From Colwellia sp. PAMC 21821 (GTDB lineage: Bacteria; Pseudomonadota; Gammaproteobacteria; Enterobacterales; Alteromonadaceae): a stretch of DNA of 64,000 nucleotides. This document shows, in pieces, positions 27,354 to 36,563 of the stretch (position 1 is its first letter; every line of letters starts with the position of its first letter). Position numbers and translations under genes: made by a program. The stretch is taken from contig NZ_CP014943.1 in NCBI RefSeq assembly GCF_002077175.1, forward strand, positions 4,340,001 through 4,404,000, written 5' to 3'. The notes beneath the pieces were generated by a model that made no database searches, was not told the origin of the DNA, and saw only the letters and a program-made list of their open reading frames with translations.

Positions 27354-27551
27354 TATTTAATTCCTTTTAGCTACAACCTGATCTAAAAAAAGAGAATAAT
27401 TAAACGTTTGCTTTTGTAAAAGCCTAATAGTTAAACCTAACCAAATTTTAACTATTTTGTTATGACAGGTGACAATCAATTTAATTACTTGGGTTTTATT
27501 AATACAAGTATATGAATCAAATTACATGTATCGGCTATGTATTACGAAAAA

Positions 27552-27598
27552 ACTATAGCACTGGATTATTGCTATTGAAATATGAATAAATATTCATA
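27552..27598 (-). promoter_or_regulatory. Putative OFA transporter promoter/operator, same design as fds
   Basis: Palindrome TATGAA-N6-TTCATA (27581-27598) and the block ACTATAGCAC (27552-27561), start-to-start distance 29 bp, identical to the fds upstream region. The transporter start is about 200 bp downstream, leaving a long leader (27354-27551) in which I see no riboswitch or gene. The rest of the gap to 27765 shows nothing else. Confidence 0.65.
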
Positions 27599-27765
27599 TT
27601 ATCAGAGGTGTTTTTTAGCTGATTAGAGCCAAAAATAACAGTTAAAGAGCATCAATTAATACAGTCTGACTCGTTACCAATTTGGACGAAATATTAATAA
27701 AGGAAAGACATTATATTCGAGTATATCTTAGGGGCAAATGTGCGTTTATTAAATAATCGTTATTA

Positions 27766-28300
27766 CTATAATTTAAACATTCCATCGCCACCAACAATTG
27801 TATACATCACTTTAGTATCAATAATTTTTTTAGGTGCTATACCAAAAATATTATCACTTAAAATTACTAAGTCAGTTAAGTTACCTACTTAAATAGTGCC
27901 TAACTCGTCTTCTTGAATCCGGCATGAGCATTAATTAACGGTATAATCTTACGGCATTCGACACTGGTCTTTACTTGTGGGACCCAACGAACAGGGTTTT
28001 TATCATCAAATGTTCTGCGGGTAACAGCAGCATAAATGCTAGCTAATGGATTAAGGGGAATAACATTCCAATCAGAGCCAGAACTTAATGTCGTGCCAGC
28101 ATCTAATAAAGATTTAAGGCGTTATTTTATTAAATGCCAGTAGACTCACCATTAGCACCTTATTCAATCAGGCCATTGGTTCGCATTGCATAGATATGGA
28201 TCTTAGTGGTAATCTCGTCTAACCATTTTTATGAGGTAATTCACCGTCACAAGCCTCATGACCCCAGAGTCCGCTTATAAAATTATCTTTTTATGCTTGT
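27766..28300 (-). pseudogene. Amidohydrolase (YtcJ-like) pseudogene remnant
   Basis: Minus-strand translation gives pieces of a family 3 amidohydrolase. The C-terminal part is recognisable: LLDAGTTLSSGSDWNVIPL, NPLASIYAAVTRR, then after a frame change EDELGTI, a stop, VGNLTDLVILSDNIF and IIDTKVMYTIVGGDGM, ending at the stop at 27766. N-terminal scraps (GLWGHEACDG, ANGESTGI) lie at about 28150-28290. Several stops, frameshifts and a large internal deletion make it non-functional. Intact relatives hydrolyse amide/ester-type substrates in the cytosol or periplasm. Confidence 0.82.
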
Positions 28301-28592
28301 AAAATATCGAGTTATGAAATAAGTACAGCACAGGCTTACACTAAAATTTATTGTGAACAAAATGAGAATTATTCACATGTTTTACCTATACAATCGGGTT
28401 AAATCATCAAAACACCCCATGTAACTAAAAGGTACCAATGGATTATAAAAATATCATCGCGGAAGCTAAACGTCACAGTTTTTAACGTGTAAAAATAATT
28501 CTTGAGCCGTTATAGAAATAATCCCGAAGAAAATACCGTTATAACAGAGGCTAAAATGGTAACGAACAGTGTAAATGTTTACCATATAGCAT
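28301..28592. other. Degraded stretch between amidohydrolase pseudogene and right repeat
   Basis: No intact gene. A 15-codon plus-strand mini-ORF (MDYKNIIAEAKRH.., 28438-28485) reads like the N-terminus of a lost gene, but I cannot assign it. The sequence then leads into the right 192-bp repeat at 28593. Confidence 0.45.
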
Positions 28593-28784
28593 TTACCACT
28601 CATCATTGATTATATTACGCGGAATTTATATGAATTTAGAACAAGCTTTATTGGTAATCGCCAATGCTCATGGCAACGAACTACCTGTAGAAGCGATAGC
28701 AGTAGTTAAAACGAATTGGTCGGTATTTTATCCGGATTTAGAACGACTAATAGATCAATTTATCGCCGATGATACAACGCTAAC
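28593..28784 (+). repeat. 192-bp direct repeat, right copy
   Basis: Perfect match to 17783-17974. Here the repeat is part of an intact gene (leader plus first ~51 codons of the SEC-C protein). Recombination between the two copies would remove about 10.8 kb and leave one intact SEC-C gene. Confidence 0.97.
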
Positions 28785-29601
28785 CGACGAACAAAATGCC
28801 ATTTTATTTTTTGGTACATTATTATGTGCAGAATTAAAATATTCTCCTGCGTTGTCAAAGTGCTTGCAGTTATTTTCGCGCAGCGACTCGTTTTTAACAC
28901 CGCTTGAAGGCGTATTTGGCGATGCGTTGACCGAATTAACCTCAACATTATTTTACAATGTTGCTAAGGGTGATACACAAGCCTTATCTGACTACATTGT
29001 TGATGGTCACCAAGCCATGTATTGCAAAGCGTCAGCGATGGAAGCTGTATTTGCACAATACGAAGTAGGCACAATTAATAAAACTGAATTAAGTGAACAC
29101 GTTACTCGCTGGTTAGCCTCATTTTTAGTTATTCCAAGTATAAATAATAGTTTTTTAATTAGCGCATTAGCCGATTATTGTATCGACTATCAATTAAATG
29201 ACTTTAAAGATCAGTTTATTAGCTTGTGTGAACATGGTGTCGATGACAATAACTTATTTGATGAAGACCGTTTTACACAAGAAGAAGTTAAAGCGTGGAA
29301 TAGTGCTGACGAAATTATGTTGATTGAAACTGGCATTATACAGACCGACTTTAACCTTACTGAGACGTTACTGTCTTGGGTTGAAGATGAAGACAATAGC
29401 GTGCTCGACGACTTTTCAAACGAAGACAACGAAATATTTGACTCGCTAATGGGCGAAGGTGGTTTATTGTCGGATATTTTATATGACGAAAATACTATTT
29501 TAGAGAACAGCGTACCGGTTAGCTCATTACCTACCGTTGGTCGCAATGAACCTTGCCCCTGTGGCAGCGGCAAAAAATATAAAAAGTGTTGTTTACAATA
29601 A
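28630..29601 (+). CDS. SEC-C motif protein with DUF1186-like helical domain
   Basis: A 323-residue protein starting MNLEQALLVIANAHG. The body is alpha-helical and resembles the DUF1186 family (helical repeats, FFGTLLCAELKYSPALS; GDALTELTSTLFYNVAKGD; EAVFAQYEVGTI). The C-terminus is a textbook SEC-C zinc motif, GRNEPCPCGSGKKYKKCC, as at the end of SecA and in many uncharacterised proteins. The start at 28630 is preferred over an in-frame codon 24 bases upstream because both repeat copies keep it and GCGGAA lies just before. Function unknown. Its 5' end is duplicated at 17783-17974. Confidence 0.82.
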   Translation: MNLEQALLVIANAHGNELPVEAIAVVKTNWSVFYPDLERLIDQFIADDTTLTDEQNAILFFGTLLCAELKYSPALSKCLQLFSRSDSFLTPLEGVFGDALTELTSTLFYNVAKGDTQALSDYIVDGHQAMYCKASAMEAVFAQYEVGTINKTELSEHVTRWLASFLVIPSINNSFLISALADYCIDYQLNDFKDQFISLCEHGVDDNNLFDEDRFTQEEVKAWNSADEIMLIETGIIQTDFNLTETLLSWVEDEDNSVLDDFSNEDNEIFDSLMGEGGLLSDILYDENTILENSVPVSSLPTVGRNEPCPCGSGKKYKKCCLQ

Positions 29602-29768
29602 ATACAATGCCGCATAGTCAATTGAATTTATATTGTTGCCGTACCACTTATATGAATAATCAAGCTTAAAGGTATGTGACTGTAGCTATGTACCTTTGGC
29701 GTTAACAATTTTTAGCCTATTCGAGCTTTAAAATAAACAATTTTAATTAATTTAAAAAGTAATAAATA

Positions 29769-30104
29769 ATGTTGCATCCTGCTTGTCCAAATTGCCAATC
29801 TGAATACGTATACCAAGATCAACAGTTACTCATTTGTCCCGAGTGCTCTCATGAATGGAATCCCAGCCTGATTAATGATGACGATGCCGTTGTTGTAAAA
29901 GACGCTAACGGCATACAGTTATTTGAAGGTGATAAACTCACACTCATTAAAGACTTAAAAGTAAAAGGCAGCTCACTGGTATTAAAAATAGGTACTAAAG
30001 CAGTTATTAGACGAATTAAAGCAGGGAAAGATCACCAACTTGATTGCAAAGTTGATGGTGTAGGTGACATGATTGTTACGGCTAAATTTGTCAAAAAGGC
30101 ATAA
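29769..30104 (+). CDS. yjdM: YjdM/PhnA family zinc-ribbon protein
   Basis: A 111-residue protein of the YjdM (formerly PhnA) family. The N-terminus has a zinc ribbon with CPNC and CPECSHEW pairs; the C-terminal half is the small beta-barrel (VVKDANGIQLFEGDKLTLIKDLKVKG split over two strands). Length matches E. coli YjdM. The name PhnA is historical; a phosphonatase role is not supported and the function remains unclear. Cytosolic. Stands alone between the SEC-C and DTW genes. Confidence 0.92.
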   Translation: MLHPACPNCQSEYVYQDQQLLICPECSHEWNPSLINDDDAVVVKDANGIQLFEGDKLTLIKDLKVKGSSLVLKIGTKAVIRRIKAGKDHQLDCKVDGVGDMIVTAKFVKKA

Positions 30105-30195
30105 ACACCTTCAGAGCAGTCCGTTAGATAAATGTTTGCTCTACATATTAAGCGAATAAGTCTTAAAGCCGCACAGTACTAAAAATGATATATAA

Positions 30196-30687
30196 ATGAA
30201 AATTTTTTTACTTACACATGAGCGTGAATTACATCGGGCAACCAACACTGGCTCTCTTGCGATTGATAATGCTAATAACTTGGTTGAACGTATAGTCTGG
30301 GAAAGAGTAACTCCTAATAAAGACCTTACTCGACTAATAGAAAATAATGAGGCGGTACTGTTATATTCGAAGGGAGAACTTTTAGCAGAAGTACCATCAG
30401 CAGAGTCTGGTCTAATACCACCAGTGGCAATCGAAGAATATGAAAATATCGTTATTATTGATGGCACATGGCAGGAAGCAAAAAAAATATTTAATCAGAG
30501 CCCTTATTTAAAGAGTGCGCCAAATTTCACCCTTAAAACAGAAAAAAATTCTTTATACAAACTTAGAGCCAATCAACCTAGAGGTGGTCTTTGCACCATA
30601 GAATGTATAATCGAAGTTTTAAAACTTAAAGGGCAAGATAAAATGGCCGCAACATTATCATTTAAGTTTGAGCAATTTAATGGCTAA
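30196..30687 (+). CDS. DTW domain-containing protein, tRNA acp3U-type transferase family
   Basis: A 163-residue, short member of the DTW/TapT family. Family members transfer the 3-amino-3-carboxypropyl group from S-adenosylmethionine to uridine 47 of tRNAs. Seen: the LLTHERELHRATNTGSLA segment, the DGTW signature (DGTWQEAKKIF) and the LRANQPRGGLCTIECI region. E. coli TapT (YfiP) is longer and has N-terminal zinc-binding cysteines absent here, so exact target is uncertain. Cytosolic. Confidence 0.87.
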   Translation: MKIFLLTHERELHRATNTGSLAIDNANNLVERIVWERVTPNKDLTRLIENNEAVLLYSKGELLAEVPSAESGLIPPVAIEEYENIVIIDGTWQEAKKIFNQSPYLKSAPNFTLKTEKNSLYKLRANQPRGGLCTIECIIEVLKLKGQDKMAATLSFKFEQFNG

Positions 30688-30763
30688 AGCCTTAATAGAT
30701 AACGTAACAGGCAACGCTGGTATAAAAGATGGTAGTTAATAATACTTAATGTTGACCTTAACG

Positions 30764-31006
30764 CTAAACCATCAATTTCAATGCTAAATAGGGAGCAAGA
30801 TTAAATATCATAATACCTAACTTATAGTTACCTAAATAATTAAAATATAGCGAAGGTAACGCTTTAGCATCGATACCCATTACATTACTGTGCAGATTAG
30901 CCGTAAAACGTTTAAATACGATAATAGCTAATGCTGAAAACAAGTAAACAGCCAAATTAATCACCGTACACCAACCAAAAAAAGTAGTAATTTCATTAAT
31001 ATCCAT
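30764..31006 (-). CDS. DUF6868 family small membrane protein
   Basis: An 80-residue protein with two hydrophobic segments (about 10-31 and 58-78) and a short loop holding the family-like FNYLGNYKLG motif. DUF6868 proteins are uncharacterised. A broken relative is found at 18030-18110 near the truncated SEC-C copy. Confidence 0.75.
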   Translation of the reverse strand: MDINEITTFFGWCTVINLAVYLFSALAIIVFKRFTANLHSNVMGIDAKALPSLYFNYLGNYKLGIMIFNLAPYLALKLMV

Positions 31007-31124
31007 TATTGCTCCAATCTCTGTAAATATTGTCTAGTGTAACCATATAATTCGACTTTCTTGGGTAGTTCTAGAATTGCGCCTTAGGTATTTTTAGTCA
31101 TGCTTTACTGATTCGATATGTTGA

Positions 31125-31556
31125 CTATAGCTGATCAAAGTAGTCACCACCTCTGTGCCTGAAATAAACATTACAATACGCCAACTCGACTTGTAATGGC
31201 TCTGTCTTTAGGATTTTAATATACGGATTTAACTCCAATGTAACTGTAATAGTATTTGACAACAATAGTTCGTTGTAAAGAGCACGCTTTCGTTTTTCTA
31301 AATTAGAATATGGCATACGGATAATAATATTTTTATTACAATTTGGAGCTGCGATGGGAAAGAGTTCTTTTGCAACAAAGACTTCAAATTGACCTCCTTT
31401 ATTAAATCCATATTCAGTGTTTACTGAGTAATTACCTGAGACTAGTTCATATTGGATGTGATAATAATCAGAATATTTTCCAGGGTTAATTTTGATTTCT
31501 TGTGCATTAATTTTTAAAGCGATTAACAACACTAAAATACTTGATAAATATTTCAT
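31125..31556 (-). CDS. Hypothetical exported protein
   Basis: A 143-residue protein with a signal peptide (MKYLSSILVLLIALKINAQ, likely cleaved after A18). The mature part is mostly beta, with two cysteines far apart (in NCNKN and AYCNV), suggesting a periplasmic or secreted beta-sandwich with a possible disulfide. I recognise no family. It stands alone. Confidence 0.6.
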   Translation of the reverse strand: MKYLSSILVLLIALKINAQEIKINPGKYSDYYHIQYELVSGNYSVNTEYGFNKGGQFEVFVAKELFPIAAPNCNKNIIIRMPYSNLEKRKRALYNELLLSNTITVTLELNPYIKILKTEPLQVELAYCNVYFRHRGGDYFDQL

Positions 31557-31962
31557 ATTATCCTTTACACATAACGAGACTGTAAAATTTTTCTTTTAGA
31601 AAAATCGGCCTCAAAAATTATTAAAAAATCAGCCTAAAATTGCGTTGTTACGCGAATTCTTAGGTAATATCCTACTATGAAATGACCTTTAAGGCTTTAT
31701 GAACATAAAATTATCCGTCATTTGCACTTTGATGTCATTGTAAAGCCACACTAAGAGGCAAATAATAGATAATTAAAATAAGCGACGAGGGAGAAAAGCC
31801 ACTGTTCAGCAATATCATGTCTTGTGCTAATAGTCTCAAGTGAGATCAAGTTGTAAAATTATTTCGACAGGTAGTTTGTTACGTAAAAAATAAGATTGCT
31901 GAATAACTTCAGTAATCACCGTATAATTGCCGTTATATTATCAAAGGCATTTAAGAACTCTA
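31557..31962. other. Intergenic region, no feature recognised
   Basis: About 400 bp between the hypothetical exported protein and the radical SAM gene. No ORF, tRNA or strong hairpin with a T-run was found. An in-frame TTG at 31927 upstream of the radical SAM gene exists but lacks support as a start. Confidence 0.5.
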
Positions 31963-33606
31963 ATGGCAGCGCAAAAACACCACACTGAATTATCTGTTAC
32001 ACAAATTCAACTGACTGAAGATAATACTCAAAAAAGCACATTACTTAGCAAACAACAAAGCCCGCCACAAAACACATCTAAAATAGATAAAGCCGCGCCA
32101 AAAATTGTGCTTGCAACCCTTAACGCTCGATACTTTCACACCAGTTTTGGTTTACGTTATCTGTATGCTAATTTACAAGAGTTGCAGGAGTTTTGTGAAA
32201 TTAAAGAATTTATTATTCAAACACGTGCCATTGATATTGTTGAACAAATATTAGCAGGTAAACCCGATATTGTGGGTTTTGGGGTTTATATTTGGAACAT
32301 TGTTGAAACTACCGATGTTGTAAGCTTATTAAAAGTTATAGCGCCTGAAATTAAAATAGTTTTAGGTGGACCTGAAGTTAGTTATGAAACTGAGCAACAA
32401 GCCATTGTTGCCAATGCCGATTATGTATTAACAGGGCCGGCAGATTTAAGTTTTTATCAGCTGTGTAAAGACATTATTAACGATGCGCCACTGGATAAAA
32501 AAATACTCAATTCGAAACCTGTTGAGTTAAAAGATCTTGCATCGCCTTATCAGTATTATACCGATGAAGACTTAACCCATCGTCTGTTGTATGTAGAAGC
32601 ATCGCGTGGTTGTCCGTTTAAATGTGAGTTTTGTTTATCGTCTTTAGATAAAACCTCAGTCCCTTTTGAGATAGTGCTATTTCTAGAGCAAATGGAAATT
32701 CTGTATAACCGCGGCGCGCGTAATTTTAAGTTTATTGATAGAACCTTTAACTTAAACATTAATACCACCATGCAAATTATGCAGTTCTTCTTAGACCGAA
32801 TGACTGACGATCTGTATCTGCATTTTGAAGTGGTGCCCGATCATCTACCTAGAAAGTTAAAAGAGCTGTTAGCACAGTTTCCACAAGGCAGTTTACAATT
32901 TGAAATTGGCATACAAACCTTTAATACCGACGTGCAAAAAAATATTAGCCGTAAGCAAAATAACGCTAAGTCGAAAGACAATTTAATCTGGTTAAAAGAT
33001 AATACTCACGCACACATTCATGCTGATCTTATTTTTGGCTTACCGGGTGAAACCTTCGACAGCTTTAAAGATAGCTTCAATCAGCTATACCATTGTCGTC
33101 CGCATGAAATTCAAATGGGTATTTTGAAACGTTTGAAAGGTAGCCCAATCATTAGGCATACCGAAGCATTCGATTTACGCTTTAACCCTTTACCACCATT
33201 TAATATCTTAAGTACCGACAGGGTGAGCTTTGTCACCATGCAACGTATTAATCGCTTTGCCCGCTATTGGGACATGATTGGTAATTCAGGACGCTTTAAA
33301 TACGCATTGCCCCATATATTATCTGATGAACCGTTTGATGATTTTATGGCGATTACCGAATGGATATTTAACAAAACAGGGCAGATACATAAAATTAACC
33401 TGAAGAAATTATTTGAGTTAATTTCACAAGCTGTTGAAGCTTTGTATCCAGAAAAACATGCCGTGGTGATTGAAAAAATCGAACAAGATTACCAAGCCGC
33501 AAAATTGAAAAGCCTGTTCAGCAGCTTGAATCTTTATGGGGTTCCAAAAACCGCAGCTACTGTTAAAAATAATTCACTGCAGCGACAACAACGTCATTTA
33601 AGCTAA
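31963..33606 (+). CDS. B12-binding domain radical SAM protein, DUF4080 family
   Basis: A 547-residue protein from the ATG at 31963. The N-terminal ~150 residues form a cobalamin-binding-like Rossmann domain (VLATLNARYFHTSFGLRYL; GFGVYIWN; IVLGGPEVS). The radical SAM [4Fe-4S] motif is C217-xxx-C221-xx-C224 (RGCPFKCEFC). The DUF4080 domain follows (GSPIIRHTEAFDLRFNPLPPF and the C-terminal helical part). Such proteins are predicted methyltransferases or rearranging enzymes of unknown substrate. Cytosolic, single gene. Confidence 0.88.
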   Translation: MAAQKHHTELSVTQIQLTEDNTQKSTLLSKQQSPPQNTSKIDKAAPKIVLATLNARYFHTSFGLRYLYANLQELQEFCEIKEFIIQTRAIDIVEQILAGKPDIVGFGVYIWNIVETTDVVSLLKVIAPEIKIVLGGPEVSYETEQQAIVANADYVLTGPADLSFYQLCKDIINDAPLDKKILNSKPVELKDLASPYQYYTDEDLTHRLLYVEASRGCPFKCEFCLSSLDKTSVPFEIVLFLEQMEILYNRGARNFKFIDRTFNLNINTTMQIMQFFLDRMTDDLYLHFEVVPDHLPRKLKELLAQFPQGSLQFEIGIQTFNTDVQKNISRKQNNAKSKDNLIWLKDNTHAHIHADLIFGLPGETFDSFKDSFNQLYHCRPHEIQMGILKRLKGSPIIRHTEAFDLRFNPLPPFNILSTDRVSFVTMQRINRFARYWDMIGNSGRFKYALPHILSDEPFDDFMAITEWIFNKTGQIHKINLKKLFELISQAVEALYPEKHAVVIEKIEQDYQAAKLKSLFSSLNLYGVPKTAATVKNNSLQRQQRHLS

Positions 33607-33756
33607 TGGCAGTAAATTGTTTATATTTTGTAGGTTCATAAATAGTCAGCTTAATTTCAGATAAAAGTCAGTATGAGTTTCTAACAACAATTAACAAATT
33701 CTAGCAATAAGCATTGCTAGAATATTTCGCATTATATTTATCAAATAGTAGGTTTT

Positions 33757-34752
33757 ATGAAAGTATTAAATTGGGGAATTATGGGCGCGGGTAACATTGC
33801 TGTTAAATTAGCAGACGCGCTTGCTATCAATGATAACAGCAAACTTGTCAGTGTTTCATCTAAAAGCATGGAACGTGCGACTAAATTCGCAGAAAACTAT
33901 AACATAAAAGCTTTTGATAACTATCAAACCATGTTCGATGAATCTGAATTGGACGTTATTTACGTGGCAACAACGCATAACTTTCATTATGAAAATGCGA
34001 AAATGGCATTGGAAAATAATAAATCAGTTTTGGTGGAAAAACCTTTCACTGTTAACGCACAGCAAGCTAGTGAGTTAGTTGCTTTAGCACGTGAAAAAGA
34101 ATTATTTTTAATGGAAGCTATTTGGACTCGTTACTTACCAAGCATCATACATTTAAAATCATTATTAAACGCAGGGGTGATTGGTGAAGTGAAGCTTTTT
34201 GACATTTCATTTTGTAATATAGCGCCGAGTAAATATTTACCGCGTTTAATGGACCCCAAATTAGCCGGTGGTGTAACACTAGATATGGGGATTTACCCAA
34301 TCACTTTTGTTAATTATCTGATGGATGAGCTACCTGTAAATGTCAATTCTCAAGCCCGTTTAGGGGAAACTGGCGTTGATGAAATGGCAACCTATCAACT
34401 GCAATTTGCGAACAAGGCCGTAGCAAATATCAATACAAGTATGAATGTATTAACTCAAAATCGCAGCATGATATACGGAGAAACAGGTTACATTGAATTT
34501 CCTTATTTTCAGCAAGGATCAAGCTTTACTATTCATACTCATGACCATACCAATGTAATTAGTAAAAGTGAGACAATACACGTTGAGAACCATGAAAATG
34601 GTTTTATCTACCAAGTTGAAGAAGTGGTGAAATGTATCAGTGAAGGTAAACTTCAGTCTGATATTATGCCTTTAAATGAAACTGTAAATACTATGAAAAT
34701 GATGGATAACATGCGCAAGGAATGGGGTTTAGTGTACCCAGGCGAAGAATAA
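33757..34752 (+). CDS. Gfo/Idh/MocA family oxidoreductase
   Basis: A 331-residue NAD(P)-dependent oxidoreductase. Seen: the N-terminal Rossmann fingerprint GIMGAGNIAVKLADAL, the conserved EKPFTVNAQQA motif with the catalytic-type Lys, and the C-terminal Gfo/Idh domain (GGVTLDMGIYPI). It resembles the dimeric dihydrodiol dehydrogenase/trans-acting group that oxidises sugars or cyclic diols; the exact substrate is unknown. AGGTTTT precedes the ATG. Single gene ahead of a terminator. Confidence 0.88.
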   Translation: MKVLNWGIMGAGNIAVKLADALAINDNSKLVSVSSKSMERATKFAENYNIKAFDNYQTMFDESELDVIYVATTHNFHYENAKMALENNKSVLVEKPFTVNAQQASELVALAREKELFLMEAIWTRYLPSIIHLKSLLNAGVIGEVKLFDISFCNIAPSKYLPRLMDPKLAGGVTLDMGIYPITFVNYLMDELPVNVNSQARLGETGVDEMATYQLQFANKAVANINTSMNVLTQNRSMIYGETGYIEFPYFQQGSSFTIHTHDHTNVISKSETIHVENHENGFIYQVEEVVKCISEGKLQSDIMPLNETVNTMKMMDNMRKEWGLVYPGEE

Positions 34753-34896
34753 CCCGTGGGTTAGTTGTTTTATTTTTAACATGCTCTTTTTACTGCCAAT
34801 TAAGAATATGATCGCGGTATTAAATTTTAAATGTGTTAAATAAAAACATACAACCCACATAAAACACACATCAAAATTGCTATATTTGATTCAAGA

Positions 34897-34920
34897 CACC
34901 TTTGTTGAAGAACAAAGGTG
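34897..34920. terminator. Hairpin between convergent genes, likely terminator
   Basis: Perfect 10-bp stem CACCTTTGTT/AACAAAGGTG with a GAAG loop, followed by ATATTTT. It lies between the convergent oxidoreductase (+) and homocysteine methyltransferase (-) genes. The T-run is imperfect. Confidence 0.7.
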
Positions 34921-34985
34921 ATATTTTCCTTTAAGAGAAGACTTTAGCTTTATTCGCTAATTATCAACACACTAGGGGTTACGTG

Positions 34986-35936
34986 TTACTTTAGTTTAGC
35001 TACTTCTTTGATATGCTCAGCTGAAACTCCACAGCAGCCACCAACAATTGATGCACCAGCATTAATCCAAGCCGAAACAAATTCGCAGTATTTTAGTGGC
35101 GAAATATCATTTCTTATAATTGATAAACCTTCATCATTATTAGCTTCTCGAAGTTCACCAATAGGTGGGAAATTGTTCGCGTAAACGCCAAGCTGAACTT
35201 TACCTTCAAGGCCGAGTGTTGCTAACGCTTGCTTTGCATTAATCAGCGCTGATTCCATTACTTCAACCGCACTGCAGTTAAATAATATCGCCGAAACATG
35301 CTGCCCAGCAATTTGGCTAACAGCTTCAAAAACAGTTTCTTCAGAACGTAGCTTTGATTCGGTGTTTATTTCATCTTTAACGGTGAATGCAATCCAAGTG
35401 GGTTTGCTTGTTTGTGCCGTACGGACTTTGATCATGGCCGCTTCTGCGATTGAGGATATTGTTTCGGCTAACCAAAAGTCGATATCAGCTTCTTGATTGA
35501 TTATTAAAGCTTCAAGCAGTGGCTCAGCTTTTGTAACTGAAAATAAATCGGGGCGGTATGAGCCTAAAACCGGAGGAATACACCCGGCAACTAACACCTT
35601 GGAGTTTACTTTAACGCTATTACTCACATCAACATCACTCTCATCAGTGAAATTAACGCAGTCGCGAGCTATTTTAGCAGCTAGCTTGATGAGATCAGCC
35701 CCTTGCTCGTTAAATCGTTTCTCACCAATATGAAACGGCACTAATGCGTAGGTATTAGTGGTAATAATTTCAGCACCGGCATTAATAAAGTTACGATGTA
35801 CTTGTGAGACATAATGGGGAGATTCAATTAACGCATGTGCTGACCATTCAGGTTGCTGAAAGGGCGCACCTATGCGTTCGAGCTCTCGACCCATGCCACC
35901 ATCAAGAATTATGGGCAATGTAGCGGGTAATTTCAT
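34986..35936 (-). CDS. Homocysteine S-methyltransferase family protein
   Basis: A 316-residue TIM-barrel of the homocysteine S-methyltransferase family (MmuM/BHMT type), which makes methionine from homocysteine using methyl donors such as S-methylmethionine. Seen: opening ILDGGMGRELERIG, TNTYALVPFH, the first zinc cysteine in LFNCSA, and the paired zinc cysteines in GGCCGVSAEHI near the end. Length fits MmuM (about 310). Cytosolic. The donor cannot be told from sequence. In DMSP-rich seas a related donor is possible (inference). Confidence 0.88.
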   Translation of the reverse strand: MKLPATLPIILDGGMGRELERIGAPFQQPEWSAHALIESPHYVSQVHRNFINAGAEIITTNTYALVPFHIGEKRFNEQGADLIKLAAKIARDCVNFTDESDVDVSNSVKVNSKVLVAGCIPPVLGSYRPDLFSVTKAEPLLEALIINQEADIDFWLAETISSIAEAAMIKVRTAQTSKPTWIAFTVKDEINTESKLRSEETVFEAVSQIAGQHVSAILFNCSAVEVMESALINAKQALATLGLEGKVQLGVYANNFPPIGELREANNDEGLSIIRNDISPLKYCEFVSAWINAGASIVGGCCGVSAEHIKEVAKLK

Positions 35937-36167
35937 ACTAATATGTAACTTGTGATGCTAAAAAAATTCAGAATAACCATGTGTTTTATATAAAGCAAGC
36001 GCAGACAAGGCAGTGATTAATGTTTAACTCAATGATTTCTTAAAATTAGCTAAGACATGTGATGTTAAATCATTTTTGAATAACGATGTTCAGCACACAA
36101 TAATTTGAATTCTCACTAATATTTCCGCTATAAAACACATTAAAAATTAGCTTACACTTGAATTAAA

Positions 36168-36204
36168 TTGACGTGGTCTAATTGATTCGACTACCTCAGT
36201 TAAG
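36168..36204 (+). repeat. Left terminal inverted repeat of the IS3-family element
   Basis: 37-bp imperfect inverted repeat, 27/37 identical to the complement of 37405-37441. The orfA start follows 28 bp later. Confidence 0.85.
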
Positions 36205-36231
36205 ACATAATTGACTTAACTGGAGATATAA

Positions 36232-36525
36232 ATGAAAAACCGTAAAACTTATTCAAAAGAATTCAAACTAGATGCAATCACCCTCGTTAGGGATCAAAAC
36301 TATCCTGTAGCTGAAGCTGCTAGAAATCTAGACGTCAGTGCGCAAGTGCTTGGCCGATGGATCAAAGAAGCTGAAAATGATGATGGTCATGCTTTTAGAG
36401 GAAATGGAAAGCTTACGCCAGAGCAAGATGAAATCCGTAAACTTAAAGCCCAAGTCAAGCGCCTAGAAATGGAGCGTGAAATATTAAAAAAAGCGACGGT
36501 CTTCTTTGCAAAGGAAACGAAGTAA
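36232..36525 (+). CDS. IS3-family transposase OrfA (HTH)
   Basis: A 97-residue protein with an N-terminal helix-turn-helix (KTYSKEFKLDAITLVRD, then VAEAARNLDVSAQVLGRWI) and a C-terminal leucine-zipper-like helix (IRKLKAQVKRLEMEREILKKA). It binds IS ends and regulates transposition. Seven As at 36486-36492 inside the LKKA codons are a -1 frameshift site; the -1 frame is open from there into orfB, so an OrfAB fusion transposase can be made as in other IS3 elements. Confidence 0.93.
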   Translation: MKNRKTYSKEFKLDAITLVRDQNYPVAEAARNLDVSAQVLGRWIKEAENDDGHAFRGNGKLTPEQDEIRKLKAQVKRLEMEREILKKATVFFAKETK

Positions 36526-36563
36526 TATATTCGTTTGTTGCCCAACATAAGAAGATCTGGCCC

